From AP-15 sp963799085 (lineage in GTDB: Bacteria; Pseudomonadota; Alphaproteobacteria; ATCC43930; CGMCC-115725), in NCBI GenBank assembly GCA_963799085.1, contig CAWCWA010000016.1:1-64000 (forward strand): a stretch of 64,000 bases of DNA, read 5' to 3'. Shown here piece by piece: positions 9,534-20,600 of the stretch. The stretch's first letter is position 1; every line of letters starts with the position of its first letter. The notes beneath the pieces were generated by a model. That model saw only the letters and a list, made by a program, of their open reading frames with translations, had not been told where the DNA came from and made no database searches. Position numbers and translations under genes: made by a program.

Positions 9534-10418
9534 ATGGAACTCGGCTATATCGGGTTGGGCAATATGGGCGGGGCGTTGGCGCGACGGTTGTTGCGCGAGC
9601 ACAAGATGCGCGTCTTCGACCTGCGCCCCGAGGTCGTGGCCCGCTTCGCCGACGCCGGCGCCATCCCGACGCAGAGTGCGGAGGCATTGGCGCGCGAGAG
9701 CGACATGGTCATGACCTGCCTGCCAACCTCGGCCGAGGTGCGCGACGTGTTGTTTGGCTCGGGCGGTGTGGCCGAGGTCTTGCGGCCGGGTCAGATCTGG
9801 GCCGACATGACGACGGGCGATCCGGGCGAGACCCGCGAGATGGCCGCACGGCTCGCCGAGAAGGGCGTAGAGATGATCGACGCGCCAGTCAGCGGCGGCC
9901 CGCACGGCGCGAATGCCGGCACGATCGCGATCATGGTGGGAGCACCCCCCGAGCTCTTCGCCAAGGTGAAGCCGATCTTCGAGACGATCAGCCCCAACAT
10001 CTTTCACACCGGTGCTGTCGGCACCGGCCACGTCATGAAGCTCGTCAACAACGTCATCAGCGCCGGAGTTCGCGCCGTCACCTTCGAGGCGCTGGCGATG
10101 GGGATCAAGAGCGGGCTCAGCCTCGAAGCCTGCACCGCGGTTCTCCAGAAGGGGAGCGCCCGTAGCGCCACGACCGAACTCTCGTTGCCGAAACTGATGC
10201 AGAACGACTTCGCGGTCAGCTTCACGCTCGCGTTGATGCACAAGGATGTGCGGCTGGCGACCAAGCTCGGCCAGGACAGCGCCAGCCCGATGATCCTCGC
10301 CAATGTCGTGCGCGAACTCTTCCAGACCGTGATCAACGAACATGGCGCGGACAAGGACACGCTGACGCTCGTCAAGCTCTTCGAAAAGAACGCCGGCGTC
10401 GCCATCACTCCGCGCTGA
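9534..10418 (+). CDS. NAD(P)-dependent oxidoreductase, 3-hydroxyisobutyrate dehydrogenase-like
   Basis: Beta-hydroxyacid dehydrogenase of 294 residues. The N-terminal Rossmann motif is GYIGLGNMGGALARRL (residues 4-19). The substrate-binding DAPVSGGPHGANAGT and the catalytic-lysine segment GTGHVMKLVNN (K about 172) are present. The frame is open upstream to 9363, but the ATG at 9534 begins exactly at the family N-terminus. It oxidises a 3-hydroxy acid to a semialdehyde or, in glyoxylate reductase relatives, reduces the reverse. It is 12 bp upstream of an SDR gene on the same strand, so the two are probably cotranscribed. Confidence 0.92.
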   Translation: MELGYIGLGNMGGALARRLLREHKMRVFDLRPEVVARFADAGAIPTQSAEALARESDMVMTCLPTSAEVRDVLFGSGGVAEVLRPGQIWADMTTGDPGETREMAARLAEKGVEMIDAPVSGGPHGANAGTIAIMVGAPPELFAKVKPIFETISPNIFHTGAVGTGHVMKLVNNVISAGVRAVTFEALAMGIKSGLSLEACTAVLQKGSARSATTELSLPKLMQNDFAVSFTLALMHKDVRLATKLGQDSASPMILANVVRELFQTVINEHGADKDTLTLVKLFEKNAGVAITPR

Positions 10419-10430
10419 CGGAGGCGGGAG

Positions 10431-11196
10431 ATGCGCTTTACCGACAAGGTCGCGGTGATCACCGCGGCGGCAAGCGGCATCGGGCGGGCGACCGCCGACA
10501 TCATAGCGCGCGAAGGCGGCATCGTCGTCGCCGTCGATCTCGACCAGGGCAGGCTCGACGAGACCGTAGCGGCGTTGCGCGCGGCGGGTGGACGGGCACA
10601 GGGTCGCCGCGTCGACGTACTCGACGCCGCCCAGGTCGAGGCGCTCGTCGCTTCGGTGGTGCAGGAATGCGGTGTCGATCGACATTCTGGTCAATGCGGT
10701 CGGCGGCAGCACGATCATCGCGCATCCGGGCGCCGCGGTGGAACAGCTGACGCTCGCCGACTGGCAGCGGCTGATCGCCTTCAACCTCGACGGCACTTTC
10801 AACTGCTGCCATGCGGTGATCCCGGTCATGCAGCGCCAGCGCCGCGGCAAGATCGTCAATCTCTCCTCGATCGCCGGCCGCGGCCTCTCGGCTTCGAGCA
10901 GTGCCGCCTACGCCGCGGCGAAAGGCGGGATCATCGCCTTCACCCGCAAGATCGCCTTCGAACTGGGGCCTTACGGCATCAACGTCAATGCGATAGCGCC
11001 CAGCCGCACCTTGACCGAGCGCATCCGCCCGCGCTGGGAGCAGCAGAGCCCCGAGGACCAGCAGGCTGAAATCGACCGCACGCCGTTGCGCCGCGTCGCC
11101 GAGGCGCCGGACCAGGCCAAAGTCATCTGCTTTCTCGCTTCGAGCGACGCCGACTTCGTCACCGGCCTCACGATCGACGTGACCGGCGGCAATTGA
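10431..11196 (+). pseudogene. Short-chain dehydrogenase/reductase, one frameshift
   Basis: Classical SDR of about 255 residues. The cofactor motif is TAAASGIGRA (residues 11-20), NAVGG stands for the NNAG motif, and the catalytic S...YxxxK is seen as SSIAGRG then YAAAKGG. It ends in the usual TGLTIDVTGGN. The frame changes near 10675, where TGTCGATCGACATT carries an extra base relative to the VDILVNA reading. The acidic residue after strand 2 (AVDLDQ) suggests NAD. It follows the dehydrogenase at 9534 by 12 bp and precedes an esterase-like gene, as part of one plus-strand run to 14750. Confidence 0.88.
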
Positions 11197-11263
11197 ACAA
11201 GGGCTGCCGTTGACCATGCGCGAACTGGCGCATCCGAAAACCGAAAATAAGGAGACCTAAGCC

Positions 11264-11959
11264 ATGGCGACATTCGTATTGATCCACGGGGCGTATCAGG
11301 GCGGCTGGATCTGGCAGCCGACGGCGGCGCGGCTGCGCGCGGCCGGGCATACGGTCTATGCGCCCTCGCTCGACGGTTGCGGGGAGCGCCGTCATCAATT
11401 GCGCGCGGGCATCACCACCGAAACTCACGCCCAAGAGATCGCCGAACTTCTCTTCTACGAGGATCTGCGCGATGTCGTGATGGCCGGGACCAGTGCCGGC
11501 GGCATGGTGTTGTGCCGGGCGGCGGAGATGGCGCGCGACCGCATCGGCCATCTTGTCTTCGTCGATGCGCTGGCCTTGCGCGACGGCGAGCGGGTCGGCG
11601 AGATCGTCAACCGGCCGACCCCGCGGGTCACCACTGGGCTTGGCGTCGCGCCCTCGCGCGAGGACGCCGAGAACCGCACCTTCGCCGATCTCGAACCCAC
11701 TTTGCGCGGCTGGGCGCTTGCCCGCTATACGCCGCACCCGATCGCCGCGATGGAGGAGCCGGTATCGCTGAAGAGTTTCTGGGGCCAGTCCTGGCCGGGC
11801 GCCCTGGTGATCCGCTGCCGCCGCGCCGCCAACCCGCCCGAGCCGCACCAGCGCCGCACCGCCGAAACGCTCGGCGGCAAATATGTCGAGATCGACGCCG
11901 GCCACTACCCGATGCTGTCGCATCCCGACGTGCTAGCGCCGCTTCTGATGCAGCATTGA
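11264..11959 (+). CDS. Alpha/beta hydrolase (esterase / salicylate-esterase-like)
   Basis: A 231-residue intact protein. It has the oxyanion segment FVLIHGAYQGGWIW near the N-terminus, nucleophile elbow AGTSAGG (Ser about 77), and catalytic histidine in DAGHYPMLSHP near residue 213. The LIHGA...GWIW and GTSAGG layout is that of plant methyl-salicylate-esterase-like and bacterial ester or lactone hydrolases. GGAG precedes the ATG by about ten bases. Its stop is 2 bp before the start of the next gene, so the two are coupled. Confidence 0.88.
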   Translation: MATFVLIHGAYQGGWIWQPTAARLRAAGHTVYAPSLDGCGERRHQLRAGITTETHAQEIAELLFYEDLRDVVMAGTSAGGMVLCRAAEMARDRIGHLVFVDALALRDGERVGEIVNRPTPRVTTGLGVAPSREDAENRTFADLEPTLRGWALARYTPHPIAAMEEPVSLKSFWGQSWPGALVIRCRRAANPPEPHQRRTAETLGGKYVEIDAGHYPMLSHPDVLAPLLMQH

Positions 11960-11961
11960 CC

Positions 11962-13482
11962 ATGACCGCGGTCGCGCTCGCCGCCAACGAGGCGCCCGGC
12001 CCGATGACCGGCCGGCGCTATGTCGAGAGCCTGAAGGACGGTCGAGAGGTCTGGATCGACGGCGAGCGGGTCGCGGATGTGACCACGCATCCGGCGTTCC
12101 GCGACATGGTCGGCGAACTGGCGCGCGTCTACGATCTGCAGAACAGCCCGCGATACCGCGACGAGATGACCTGCGTCGATCCGCCGACCGGCGGGCGGAT
12201 CAGTGTGAGCTGGCTGTTGCCGCGCTCGGCCGAGGATCTCAAGCGCAAGCGCCGCAACAGCGAATTGTGGAACGAGCTGACCTGGGGCCAGCTCGGCCGC
12301 AGCCCCGACATCCTGGCGCCCTACATCATCTCGGCCTTGCATCTGAAGGATCTGTTCAGCGCGGTCAAACACCCGAAATGCGATTTCGGCGAGAACCTCG
12401 AAAATTATTATAATTACTGCAAAAGCCGCGACTTGTTTTTGACCCATGCGCTGGGCGACCCGCAGGTCGACCGCAGCACCCAGCCGCAGAACGAGCAGCG
12501 CAGCGTCTCCGAGGACGACGAAGTCGCCCTCCACGTCGTCGAGGAAGCCAGCGAAGGGGTGATCGTCACCGGCGGCAAGCAGCTCTCGACCGCCGCACCG
12601 CACAGCAACGAATGTTATGTCTCGCTGTCGGCCACCTTCGCCCGGCGGAGCAACCCCAAATGCGTGCTTGCCTTCTCGATCCCGACCAATGCGCCGGGCC
12701 TCAAAATCCTGGCCCGCGAACCGATCTCGCGCTGGCGCGGCACCTGGGGCCACCCCTTCAAAATGCTCGACGAGCAGGATTGCATGCTGTTCTTCGACCG
12801 CGTGCTGGTGCCGTGGGACCGGCTCTTCATGCTCTACGATTCCACACCGATGGTGCGGATGCTCGGCGCCGACGGGCAGGGGGTCGGTTTCAACTTTCTC
12901 GGCTGGGCCAATCTCTGCCGCGTCGAGGTGCGCATGCGATTGATGACCGCGGTGGCGACGATGGTGGCCGAGGCGATCGGCGTCATCGACTATCGCGAGG
13001 TCGCCGCAAAACTCGGCGAGATGGTGACCTATTGCGAGGTGTGGCGGCATGCGATGGACGGCGTCGAGCATGAGGCCGGACCCACACCGTCGGGCCAGTG
13101 GACATTAGGCCCGGCGCGCAGCCTGCACATCTGGTTCGCTCAGGTCTCGGGCCGCATGACCGAACTGCTGCGCGAGATCTGCGCCTCCGGGATCATCATG
13201 CAGCCGAGCGAGAACGACCTCGCACACCCGGAAATCCGCCCCTATCTCGACCGCTACATGCGCGGCCGCGATGCAGATGTCGAGTACAAGTCGAGGCTGT
13301 TCCGGCTGGCGCACGAACTCGCTGCCTCCTCCTTCGGTCTGCGCCAGGAGATTTACGAGTACTGGCATGCGGGCGACCCGAACCGAAACCGCATCAACCT
13401 GCTGCGCAGCTATGACCAGGGGGCGATGCGTGAGCGCATCCGCGATATGCTGAAGGCGCCGCTCGCCCACGACGACGGCTGA
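11962..13482 (+). CDS. 4-hydroxyphenylacetate 3-hydroxylase (HpaB) family monooxygenase
   Basis: A 506-residue oxygenase component of a two-component FADH2-dependent monooxygenase. The N-terminal domain begins MTGRRYVESLKDGREVWIDG, which is diagnostic. The central FAD and substrate region includes RWRGTWGHPFKMLDEQDCM and FFDRVLVPWDRLF. The C-terminal helical domain ends HAGDPNRNRINLLRSYDQG. The frame is open further upstream, but the ATG at 11962 starts the family N-terminus and lies 2 bp after the hydrolase stop. The enzyme needs a separate flavin reductase; none is visible nearby. It likely hydroxylates a phenolic compound in this cluster. Confidence 0.93.
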   Translation: MTAVALAANEAPGPMTGRRYVESLKDGREVWIDGERVADVTTHPAFRDMVGELARVYDLQNSPRYRDEMTCVDPPTGGRISVSWLLPRSAEDLKRKRRNSELWNELTWGQLGRSPDILAPYIISALHLKDLFSAVKHPKCDFGENLENYYNYCKSRDLFLTHALGDPQVDRSTQPQNEQRSVSEDDEVALHVVEEASEGVIVTGGKQLSTAAPHSNECYVSLSATFARRSNPKCVLAFSIPTNAPGLKILAREPISRWRGTWGHPFKMLDEQDCMLFFDRVLVPWDRLFMLYDSTPMVRMLGADGQGVGFNFLGWANLCRVEVRMRLMTAVATMVAEAIGVIDYREVAAKLGEMVTYCEVWRHAMDGVEHEAGPTPSGQWTLGPARSLHIWFAQVSGRMTELLREICASGIIMQPSENDLAHPEIRPYLDRYMRGRDADVEYKSRLFRLAHELAASSFGLRQEIYEYWHAGDPNRNRINLLRSYDQGAMRERIRDMLKAPLAHDDG

Positions 13483-13559
13483 TGAGCGAACGACGCCGAT
13501 GCCGCGGGACATCGCCGCTGGCGATAATCGCGTAGCGCCCGGAGAAGAGGAAGAAGCCG

Positions 13560-14750
13560 ATGAAAGTCGTCAAGGTCGAGGATCTGCATTGCGACGCCGG
13601 CTGGCGGGTCAATTCGTTTCTGAAGGTCACGACCGACGACGGCGTGGTCGGCTGGTCCGAATACATGGAAGGCTATGGCGCGCAGGGTCTGACTGGGGTC
13701 ATCCACAAGCTCGCTGAGCGCTGGGTCGTTGGCCAGGATCCGCGGCCGGTCGAGCGCATCACGGCGTTGATGTACGCCGCGACCCGCCAGGCGCCGGGCG
13801 GCATCAATCACCAGGCGATCGCGGCGATCGAAAATGCGCTCGTGGACGTCAAGGCGCGAGCGCTGGGGATACCCGTCTACGAAATGCTGGGCGGCCCGGT
13901 TCGCGACCGGCTGCAGCTCTACTGGTCGCATTGCGGCACTTACCGAGCACGCCATGCCGACCATGTGCGCGAATGGGCCGGGGTTGATCCCGTCCGCTCG
14001 CTCGACGACATCGTGGTGTTGGGTGAGGAGGTGGCGCGGCGCGGTTTCAAGGGGCTGAAGACCAACATCATCCGCTTCGACGGCGCCAAGCCCTATATTC
14101 ATGGCCCCGGCACCAATGCGGCACCCGGCTATCCTGAGCTCAACATCGACGGCCGCATCGTCGAGGCGGCGGTGCAACAACTCGCCGCCTTCCGCAAGGG
14201 TGCGGGCCCGTATGTCGGGCTCCATCTCGATACCAATTTCAACTACAAGACCGAGGGCTATATCCGGCTCGCGCGGGCGCTGGAACCGCTGGACCTGACC
14301 TGGATCGAGATCGACACCTACGACCCGGCGGCATTGGCCTTAATCCGGCGCTCGGCGCGGGTGCCGGTCGCGTCCTGCAAGTCGCTCTACGGACGCCGCC
14401 AGTTCCGGCCGTTCTTTGAACAGCAATCGGTCGATGTCGCGATCATCGACGTCGCGTGGAACGGCATTCTCGAGTCGGTGAAGATCGCGGCGATGGCCGA
14501 CGCCTTCGAAATCAACGTCGCGCCGCATAATTTCAACGGCCATCTGGGCTCGCTGATCAGCGCGCATATGTGCGCCGCGATCCCCAATTTCCGGGTCATG
14601 GAGATCGACATCGATGACGTGTCGTGGAAGGATGACATCGTCACCCGGGCGCCGGTCATCGAGAACGGCGATCTGATCCTGCCAGCCGGCCCCGGCTGGG
14701 GTGCCGAAGTCAACGAAGAATTCGTCCGCGCCCACCCGCCGAAGCGATAG
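13560..14750 (+). CDS. Mandelate racemase / muconate lactonizing enzyme family protein
   Basis: Enolase-superfamily member of 396 residues. It has an N-terminal capping domain (MKVVKVEDLHCDAGWRVN) and a barrel with likely catalytic lysine in FKGLKTNIIRF. Metal ligands are D in HLDTNFN and E in WIEIDTYDP, followed by SCKSLYGRR and a C-terminal histidine in INVAPHNFNGHLG. Such enzymes abstract the alpha proton of a carboxylate to racemise, dehydrate or cycloisomerise it. AGAGG-like bases precede the ATG. It is the last gene of the plus-strand run and is convergent with the PEP-CTERM protein gene. The substrate is unknown. Confidence 0.9.
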   Translation: MKVVKVEDLHCDAGWRVNSFLKVTTDDGVVGWSEYMEGYGAQGLTGVIHKLAERWVVGQDPRPVERITALMYAATRQAPGGINHQAIAAIENALVDVKARALGIPVYEMLGGPVRDRLQLYWSHCGTYRARHADHVREWAGVDPVRSLDDIVVLGEEVARRGFKGLKTNIIRFDGAKPYIHGPGTNAAPGYPELNIDGRIVEAAVQQLAAFRKGAGPYVGLHLDTNFNYKTEGYIRLARALEPLDLTWIEIDTYDPAALALIRRSARVPVASCKSLYGRRQFRPFFEQQSVDVAIIDVAWNGILESVKIAAMADAFEINVAPHNFNGHLGSLISAHMCAAIPNFRVMEIDIDDVSWKDDIVTRAPVIENGDLILPAGPGWGAEVNEEFVRAHPPKR

Positions 14751-14774
14751 GGGTTGCCGTTACTCGGCTTAACG

Positions 14775-15837
14775 CTATCGCTGCGCGCTTCGGGTGCGGC
14801 GGCGATGGCGCACGAGGCCGAAACTCGCCAACGCGGCCGCCAAGAGCCCCAATCCCGAAGGCTCCGGAACCTCGGCGACCAATATCCCATATTTCACGCG
14901 GCGGTGATTCCCAGTGGGCGGTCCCGACTGGCCGCCCGAACTCACCCGAAGCGTCGTAGCCAAGGACGTCCATGACCGTCAGGTCCGCCGTCGACAATGG
15001 CAGCATGACGCCGGAGTGGGCAGCGGCGTTGTAGGCGTCGACCGTGTATCCCGCCCAGTCGCCGAGGTCGCCGCCGCCGGTGCCGTTGAAGGTCGCGAGA
15101 TTGGTTACGCCGCCGTTGATCGAAAAATACTGGCCGTTGCCCGGGGTCAATGCTCGATGTGCGGATGACGAATAGCGGAACAGGTCGAGGGGGTCTAAGG
15201 CGCTGCCGAAAGTGCCAAGATCGGAAATGCGGCCGAGCACCTCGGAAACCTCGTGCTCGGCGACGCCGATAAAGTCATACGCGCCGGCCACCGCGCGCTG
15301 CGACGGATCGAAGGTCCAGCGGGCCGTCGCGTCAAAGCCGACATAACCGTCCCTTCCAGTATAGCTGATCAGCTTCAGCGCCTCCGCCTCGGCGGTCGCC
15401 ATCAACTCGCGCTTACCGCCGGTCGGGTCCGCGGTGGGCAGGCTGGCGAGGGCAGTGGTGTCGGCTGCCGACTTCCGGTCGGCCGTCAATGCGTTGCGAA
15501 CCTGGCCGTAGCTGTAATAGCCGGCCAGGTAGGTGATGCTTTCCCCAAGGGCCCCGGAGGCGATCGAGCTGCCGGCGATTTCGCCCCAGCCCACATTGAT
15601 GTTGACGGTGATCGGATCGGAAAAGGTGGTCTGGAAATAACTGACCGCGCTCTGAAAGGCTGTCTTGAAGCCGGCGGGAGCACTGCTGACACTCGTGTCG
15701 TAGGTCGGATTGATGACGAGGGCGCTAACGGACCCGTTCGCCAGCAGCAGCGCGGCAGAGATCAGCAGCGTCCCCAGGAACCGGCGCCGGCCGCCCTTTG
15801 ACCCGGCGGTTATGAATGTCACACCTCGATGATTCAT
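14775..15837 (-). pseudogene. NF038122-type exported metalloprotease with PEP-CTERM anchor, C-terminal frameshift
   Basis: Starts MNHRGVTFITAGSKGG and has a signal peptide (RRRFLGTLLISAALLLANG). The mature part contains VAEHEVSEVLGR (about residue 200), a zinc-binding HExxxxxG-like motif of this family. The main frame runs past 14930 into unrelated sequence, while the adjacent frame carries a perfect PEP-CTERM tail (VPEPSGLGLLAAALASF, then basic residues RHRRR). A single-base indel between about 14890 and 14960 therefore explains the C-terminus. PEP-CTERM proteins are processed by exosortase in exopolysaccharide-making bacteria; no exosortase gene is in this window. Confidence 0.82.
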
Positions 15838-16082
15838 GTCGCTGCCCCCAAAACTTCGATTGCCGATCTGTGGATCGCGCGAAATAGAACTAACCCGGCC
15901 TCGATCGACCGGTGCGGGACAAAGTTGCGGCAAACTCCGTCAGTTCATCGTCCGGGCCCGCGCCCCCCGAAAAGTCGCCGGCGACAGTCGGTCGTGCGCG
16001 CGAGGCCGGTATTTGGAATACCTCTGCAATTCACTCCCGCCGCCACCGGATCGTGCTAGGCTTGCCGATGCAGGAGGAGCGA

Positions 16083-17309
16083 ATGGACACGATCGTCGAC
16101 GAAACGAGGTTACCCGCGGACATCGACGCACAGCCCCTGGTGCGGGCGGCGGCGGCAATACAGCCGGTGCTGCGCAAGTATCATGACGAGATCGAACGCG
16201 AGCAGCGTATGCCCAAGCCGCTGTTCGAACAGTTGCGCGAGGCCGGCTTCTACAAGATGGTGATCCCGCGTTCGCTGGGCGGTTTCCAGGTCGACCCGTT
16301 GACCTATCTGCGGGTCGTCGAACGCCTGGCCGAAGGTGTGGGCTCGGTCGGCTGGAATCTCGGCAACGGCGGCGTGGGTCAGTTGGTGACGCTCGGGTTG
16401 CCGGACGACGGCGTCGAGGAAATATACGGGAAGCGGGCGGACACGGTCATCGCCGGGACCGCGGTGCCGGGCGGCGGCCAGGCGACGCCTGTCAATGGCG
16501 GCTACCGGGTCAGTGGTCACTGGCAGTTCGGCAGCGGCTGCCAGGAGGCGAGCTGGCTATTGGGAAGCTTCCAGGTGATCGGCGATAATGGCCAGCCCCA
16601 GCGCCACCCGGATGGCGGCTCGCTCTACTGGCGCGGGGTGTTCAACCGCGAGGAAGCCGAGATTGTGCCGGGAAGCTGGGATGTGTCGGGCTTGCGCGGC
16701 ACCGGCAGCTTCGACTGGACGGTCAAGGACGTCTTCCTGCCGGAACGACGCACCATGCCGCAGATCGGGATCCCGCTCGAAAACCAATGGGCGCGCTGGC
16801 CCGGCGTCACCTATCAGCTCCCGGTGCAATGCTGGGTCGGGCCGCACCACAGCGCCGTGATAACCGGCATCGCGCGCGCCGGCCTCGAGGCGTTGATCGA
16901 TCTAGCGGGCGGCAAGCAGCCGCGTGGCCGCCCGGTCGGGTTGCTCTGCGAGAACCCGCAGGTGCAAGACGCCGTCGGCCGGGCCGATGCGATCCTCAAT
17001 GCCGGCCGCGCCTACCGCACCGCGATGATCGCTGAATTGTGGAACACCATCGCTTCGGGCGAAGAGACCACACTCGAACAGCGCGCCCGCTGCCGCCTGG
17101 CCTCGACCTATGCCGGGGACAGCGCGCGCCAGGCAATGGACATGGTCTACCGCCACGGCGGCAGCACTTCGTTCAAGCGCGAAAGCCGGCTCGCCGAATG
17201 CTGGCGCGACCTGCATGTCGTCGCCCAGACGGTCACGATCGCGCCCGAATGGTACCCGATCGGCGGTCGGGTCTACCTCGGGATGGATCCGGGCTCGCGC
17301 CTGCGCTGA
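16083..17309 (+). CDS. Acyl-CoA dehydrogenase-fold flavin monooxygenase (HsaA / group D type)
   Basis: A 408-residue intact protein of the acyl-CoA dehydrogenase superfamily. It carries YKMVIPRSLGGFQVDPLTYL, GSVGWNLGNGG, GYRVSGHWQFGSGC and SGLRGTGSFDWTVKDVFLP, and ends VYLGMDPGSRLR. GTGSFDW plus the absence of a catalytic glutamate base fit oxygenase components such as HsaA that hydroxylate with FMNH2 or FADH2. The ATG at 16083 is chosen because AGGAGGAGCG lies just upstream. The last 12 codons recur as an isolated fragment at 20601-20639, which hints at a lost second copy. Confidence 0.88.
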   Translation: MDTIVDETRLPADIDAQPLVRAAAAIQPVLRKYHDEIEREQRMPKPLFEQLREAGFYKMVIPRSLGGFQVDPLTYLRVVERLAEGVGSVGWNLGNGGVGQLVTLGLPDDGVEEIYGKRADTVIAGTAVPGGGQATPVNGGYRVSGHWQFGSGCQEASWLLGSFQVIGDNGQPQRHPDGGSLYWRGVFNREEAEIVPGSWDVSGLRGTGSFDWTVKDVFLPERRTMPQIGIPLENQWARWPGVTYQLPVQCWVGPHHSAVITGIARAGLEALIDLAGGKQPRGRPVGLLCENPQVQDAVGRADAILNAGRAYRTAMIAELWNTIASGEETTLEQRARCRLASTYAGDSARQAMDMVYRHGGSTSFKRESRLAECWRDLHVVAQTVTIAPEWYPIGGRVYLGMDPGSRLR

Positions 17310-17355
17310 GCGGCGACCGCTGGACAGGATCGGCCGCCCGAGTCACTCTCGGCGG

Positions 17356-18763
<1,408 letters not shown>

Positions 18764-18844
18764 AGCAGACCGCGGCGGCGGGGCATTGCGGAATGAGCGC
18801 TCGGGTGCTCCACTCGACGGCGGACATGAGTGGAGATGGACGCG

Positions 18845-19675
18845 ATGCAGATCGTCGACGCACAAATCCATCTTTGGGGGTCGGGTCTGCCGAGCAACCG
18901 CTCGCACCGGCAGGTAACGGCGTTTACGCCCGCGGAGGCGATCGCGTTGATGGATGAAGGCGGGGTCGACGCCGCCGTCATTCATCCGCCGGGCTGGGAC
19001 CCGAATTCGACCGAGATGGCGTTGAAGGCGGTGCGCGACTACCCCGGCCGCTTCGCGATCATGGGTGCGGTGCCGCTCGACCGGCCGGAAGAATTGAAGG
19101 CCCGCATCGCCCATTGGCGGGAGCAGCCGGGAATGCTCGGCCTGCGCTATGGGTTTCTGACCGACCCCATGCGACGCTGGCTGCATGAGGGCGAACTCGA
19201 ATGGCTGTGGGGCGCGGCGGAGCAGGCCGGCGTGCCGATCGCGATGCTGGCGACCGACTCGCTTGCCGAAATCGGCCGGATCGCCGAGCGCCACCCGGGG
19301 CTGCGGCTGACGATCGACCATCTGGGCGGGCGCGGCGGCACCTCGAACCTGAAGGACGCCGCGGCGATGACCCATATGCCCGCACTGCTGGCGCTGGCGA
19401 AATTCCCGAACGTGGCGGTCAAGGCGACCGGGGTGCCGCACTATTCCGGCGAGGCCTACCCGTTTGCGGCATTGCACCCCTATCTGCGGCAGGTCTATGA
19501 CGAGTTCGGCCCGGAGCGCATGTTCTGGGGCACCGACATCACCAAGATGCCGTGCTCGTGGCGGCAATGCGTGACGATGTTCACTGAGGAATTGCCGTGG
19601 CTCAAGGGCCGCGACCTCGAATTGGTGATGGGGGAAGCGCTCTGCGCCTGGTGGGGCTGGGATCGCAAAGCCTGA
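18845..19675 (+). CDS. Amidohydrolase family 2 (ACMSD-like TIM-barrel hydrolase/decarboxylase)
   Basis: A protein of about 276 residues. The family start is IVDAQIHLW, in which the usual HxH metal pair is changed to QIH. Later motifs are TIDHLGG and ERMFWGTDITKMP with the conserved metal-binding aspartate. The ATG at 18845 is preferred because GGAG lies about 10 bases upstream; GTG 18830 and ATG 18836 are in-frame alternatives. Members hydrolyse lactones (such as 2-pyrone-4,6-dicarboxylate) or decarboxylate aromatic acids. It sits between asnS and an SDR on the same strand. Confidence 0.85.
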   Translation: MQIVDAQIHLWGSGLPSNRSHRQVTAFTPAEAIALMDEGGVDAAVIHPPGWDPNSTEMALKAVRDYPGRFAIMGAVPLDRPEELKARIAHWREQPGMLGLRYGFLTDPMRRWLHEGELEWLWGAAEQAGVPIAMLATDSLAEIGRIAERHPGLRLTIDHLGGRGGTSNLKDAAAMTHMPALLALAKFPNVAVKATGVPHYSGEAYPFAALHPYLRQVYDEFGPERMFWGTDITKMPCSWRQCVTMFTEELPWLKGRDLELVMGEALCAWWGWDRKA

Positions 19676-19747
19676 CGCCAACAGGGCAAGGCGGGGCCGT
19701 TCGGCGCTCGCCGCCAAGTGCCGACAACAATCGAAGGAGATCGCCGA

Positions 19748-20597
19748 ATGAAAACAAACACCAAGGGCAAGCAGGTCTGCGTCGTGGTCGGCGCCACCTC
19801 GAAATGGCAGGCCGAGGGCCGCAATACGTTGCTGGCGCACGGCCGCGCGGTGGACGACAGCGATCTGCCGGTCGGCGTGCGCTGGGGCGTCGGCGGCGCC
19901 ATCGCGCAGAAATTCGCGCGGGAAGGCTTCTTCACCGTGCTGACGACCCGCACCGCGGCCAACGCGGCCCCGTTGCAGGCGGCGATCCGCGAGCAGGGCG
20001 GCGACTGCATGACGGTCGAACTCGATCTCGTCTCGCAGGATTTCGATCGCGGCCGCGTTCGCTGCGATCCGCCGCGAGGCCGGCGATCCCGACGTGCTGG
20101 TCTACAACGCCGGCTACCTCGAAGGCCGCGACCTGCCGCCCGAGAAGGAATTGCTCGAACACGTTCCGGTCGAGATACTGGACACGGCATTGCACATCGC
20201 TTGCCGCGGGCCGTTTCTTGTCGCCAAGGAAGTGTTGCCGGCGATGCGCAAGAAGGGTGAGGGCTCGTTCTTCTTCTCGAACAATTCGAGCTCGCTGCGC
20301 GGCAAGAAGCGGATGACCGGGCAGTCGCTCTACTACCCTCGGGTCATGATGCGCACGCTGGCGCAGGTGCTGACCGAGGAATATTCGGAGCACGGCGTGC
20401 ATGTCGCCAACATCGTGATCGACGGCACCATCGACTCGCCCGGCACCCGCGCGTTGCCGCGCAACCAGAACCGCCGCGATCTGATCATCAATCCGGTGAA
20501 TATCGCCGAGGCGTTCTGGTACCTGCACGCGCAGGACCGCTCGTGCTGGACGCACGAAATCCAGCTGACGCCGGCGGCGGCCAAGCCCAGCTTCTGA
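19748..20597 (+). pseudogene. SDR-family oxidoreductase with insertion in the cofactor loop, one frameshift
   Basis: The ATG follows AAGGAGA. The protein begins KGKQVCVVVGATSKW and reaches the glycine-rich GVGGAIAQKFAREGF only after about 28 extra residues, whereas in ordinary SDRs the glycines follow VGA directly. The frame changes near 20045. The downstream frame reads AAFAAIRREAGDPD, VLVYNAGYLEG (NNAG equivalent), FSNNSSSLRG and HVANIVIDGTIDSPGT. The catalytic tyrosine may be in QSLYYPRVMMR; the usual YxxxK is not obvious. Function is unknown. Its stop is followed within 3 bp by a remnant of another gene. Confidence 0.8.
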
Positions 20598-20600
20598 CCG

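Noticed and set aside
9426..10859. 477-residue antisense frame over the 3-hydroxyisobutyrate dehydrogenase-like gene
   Set aside because: A shadow of a well-supported gene without motifs or a ribosome-binding site.
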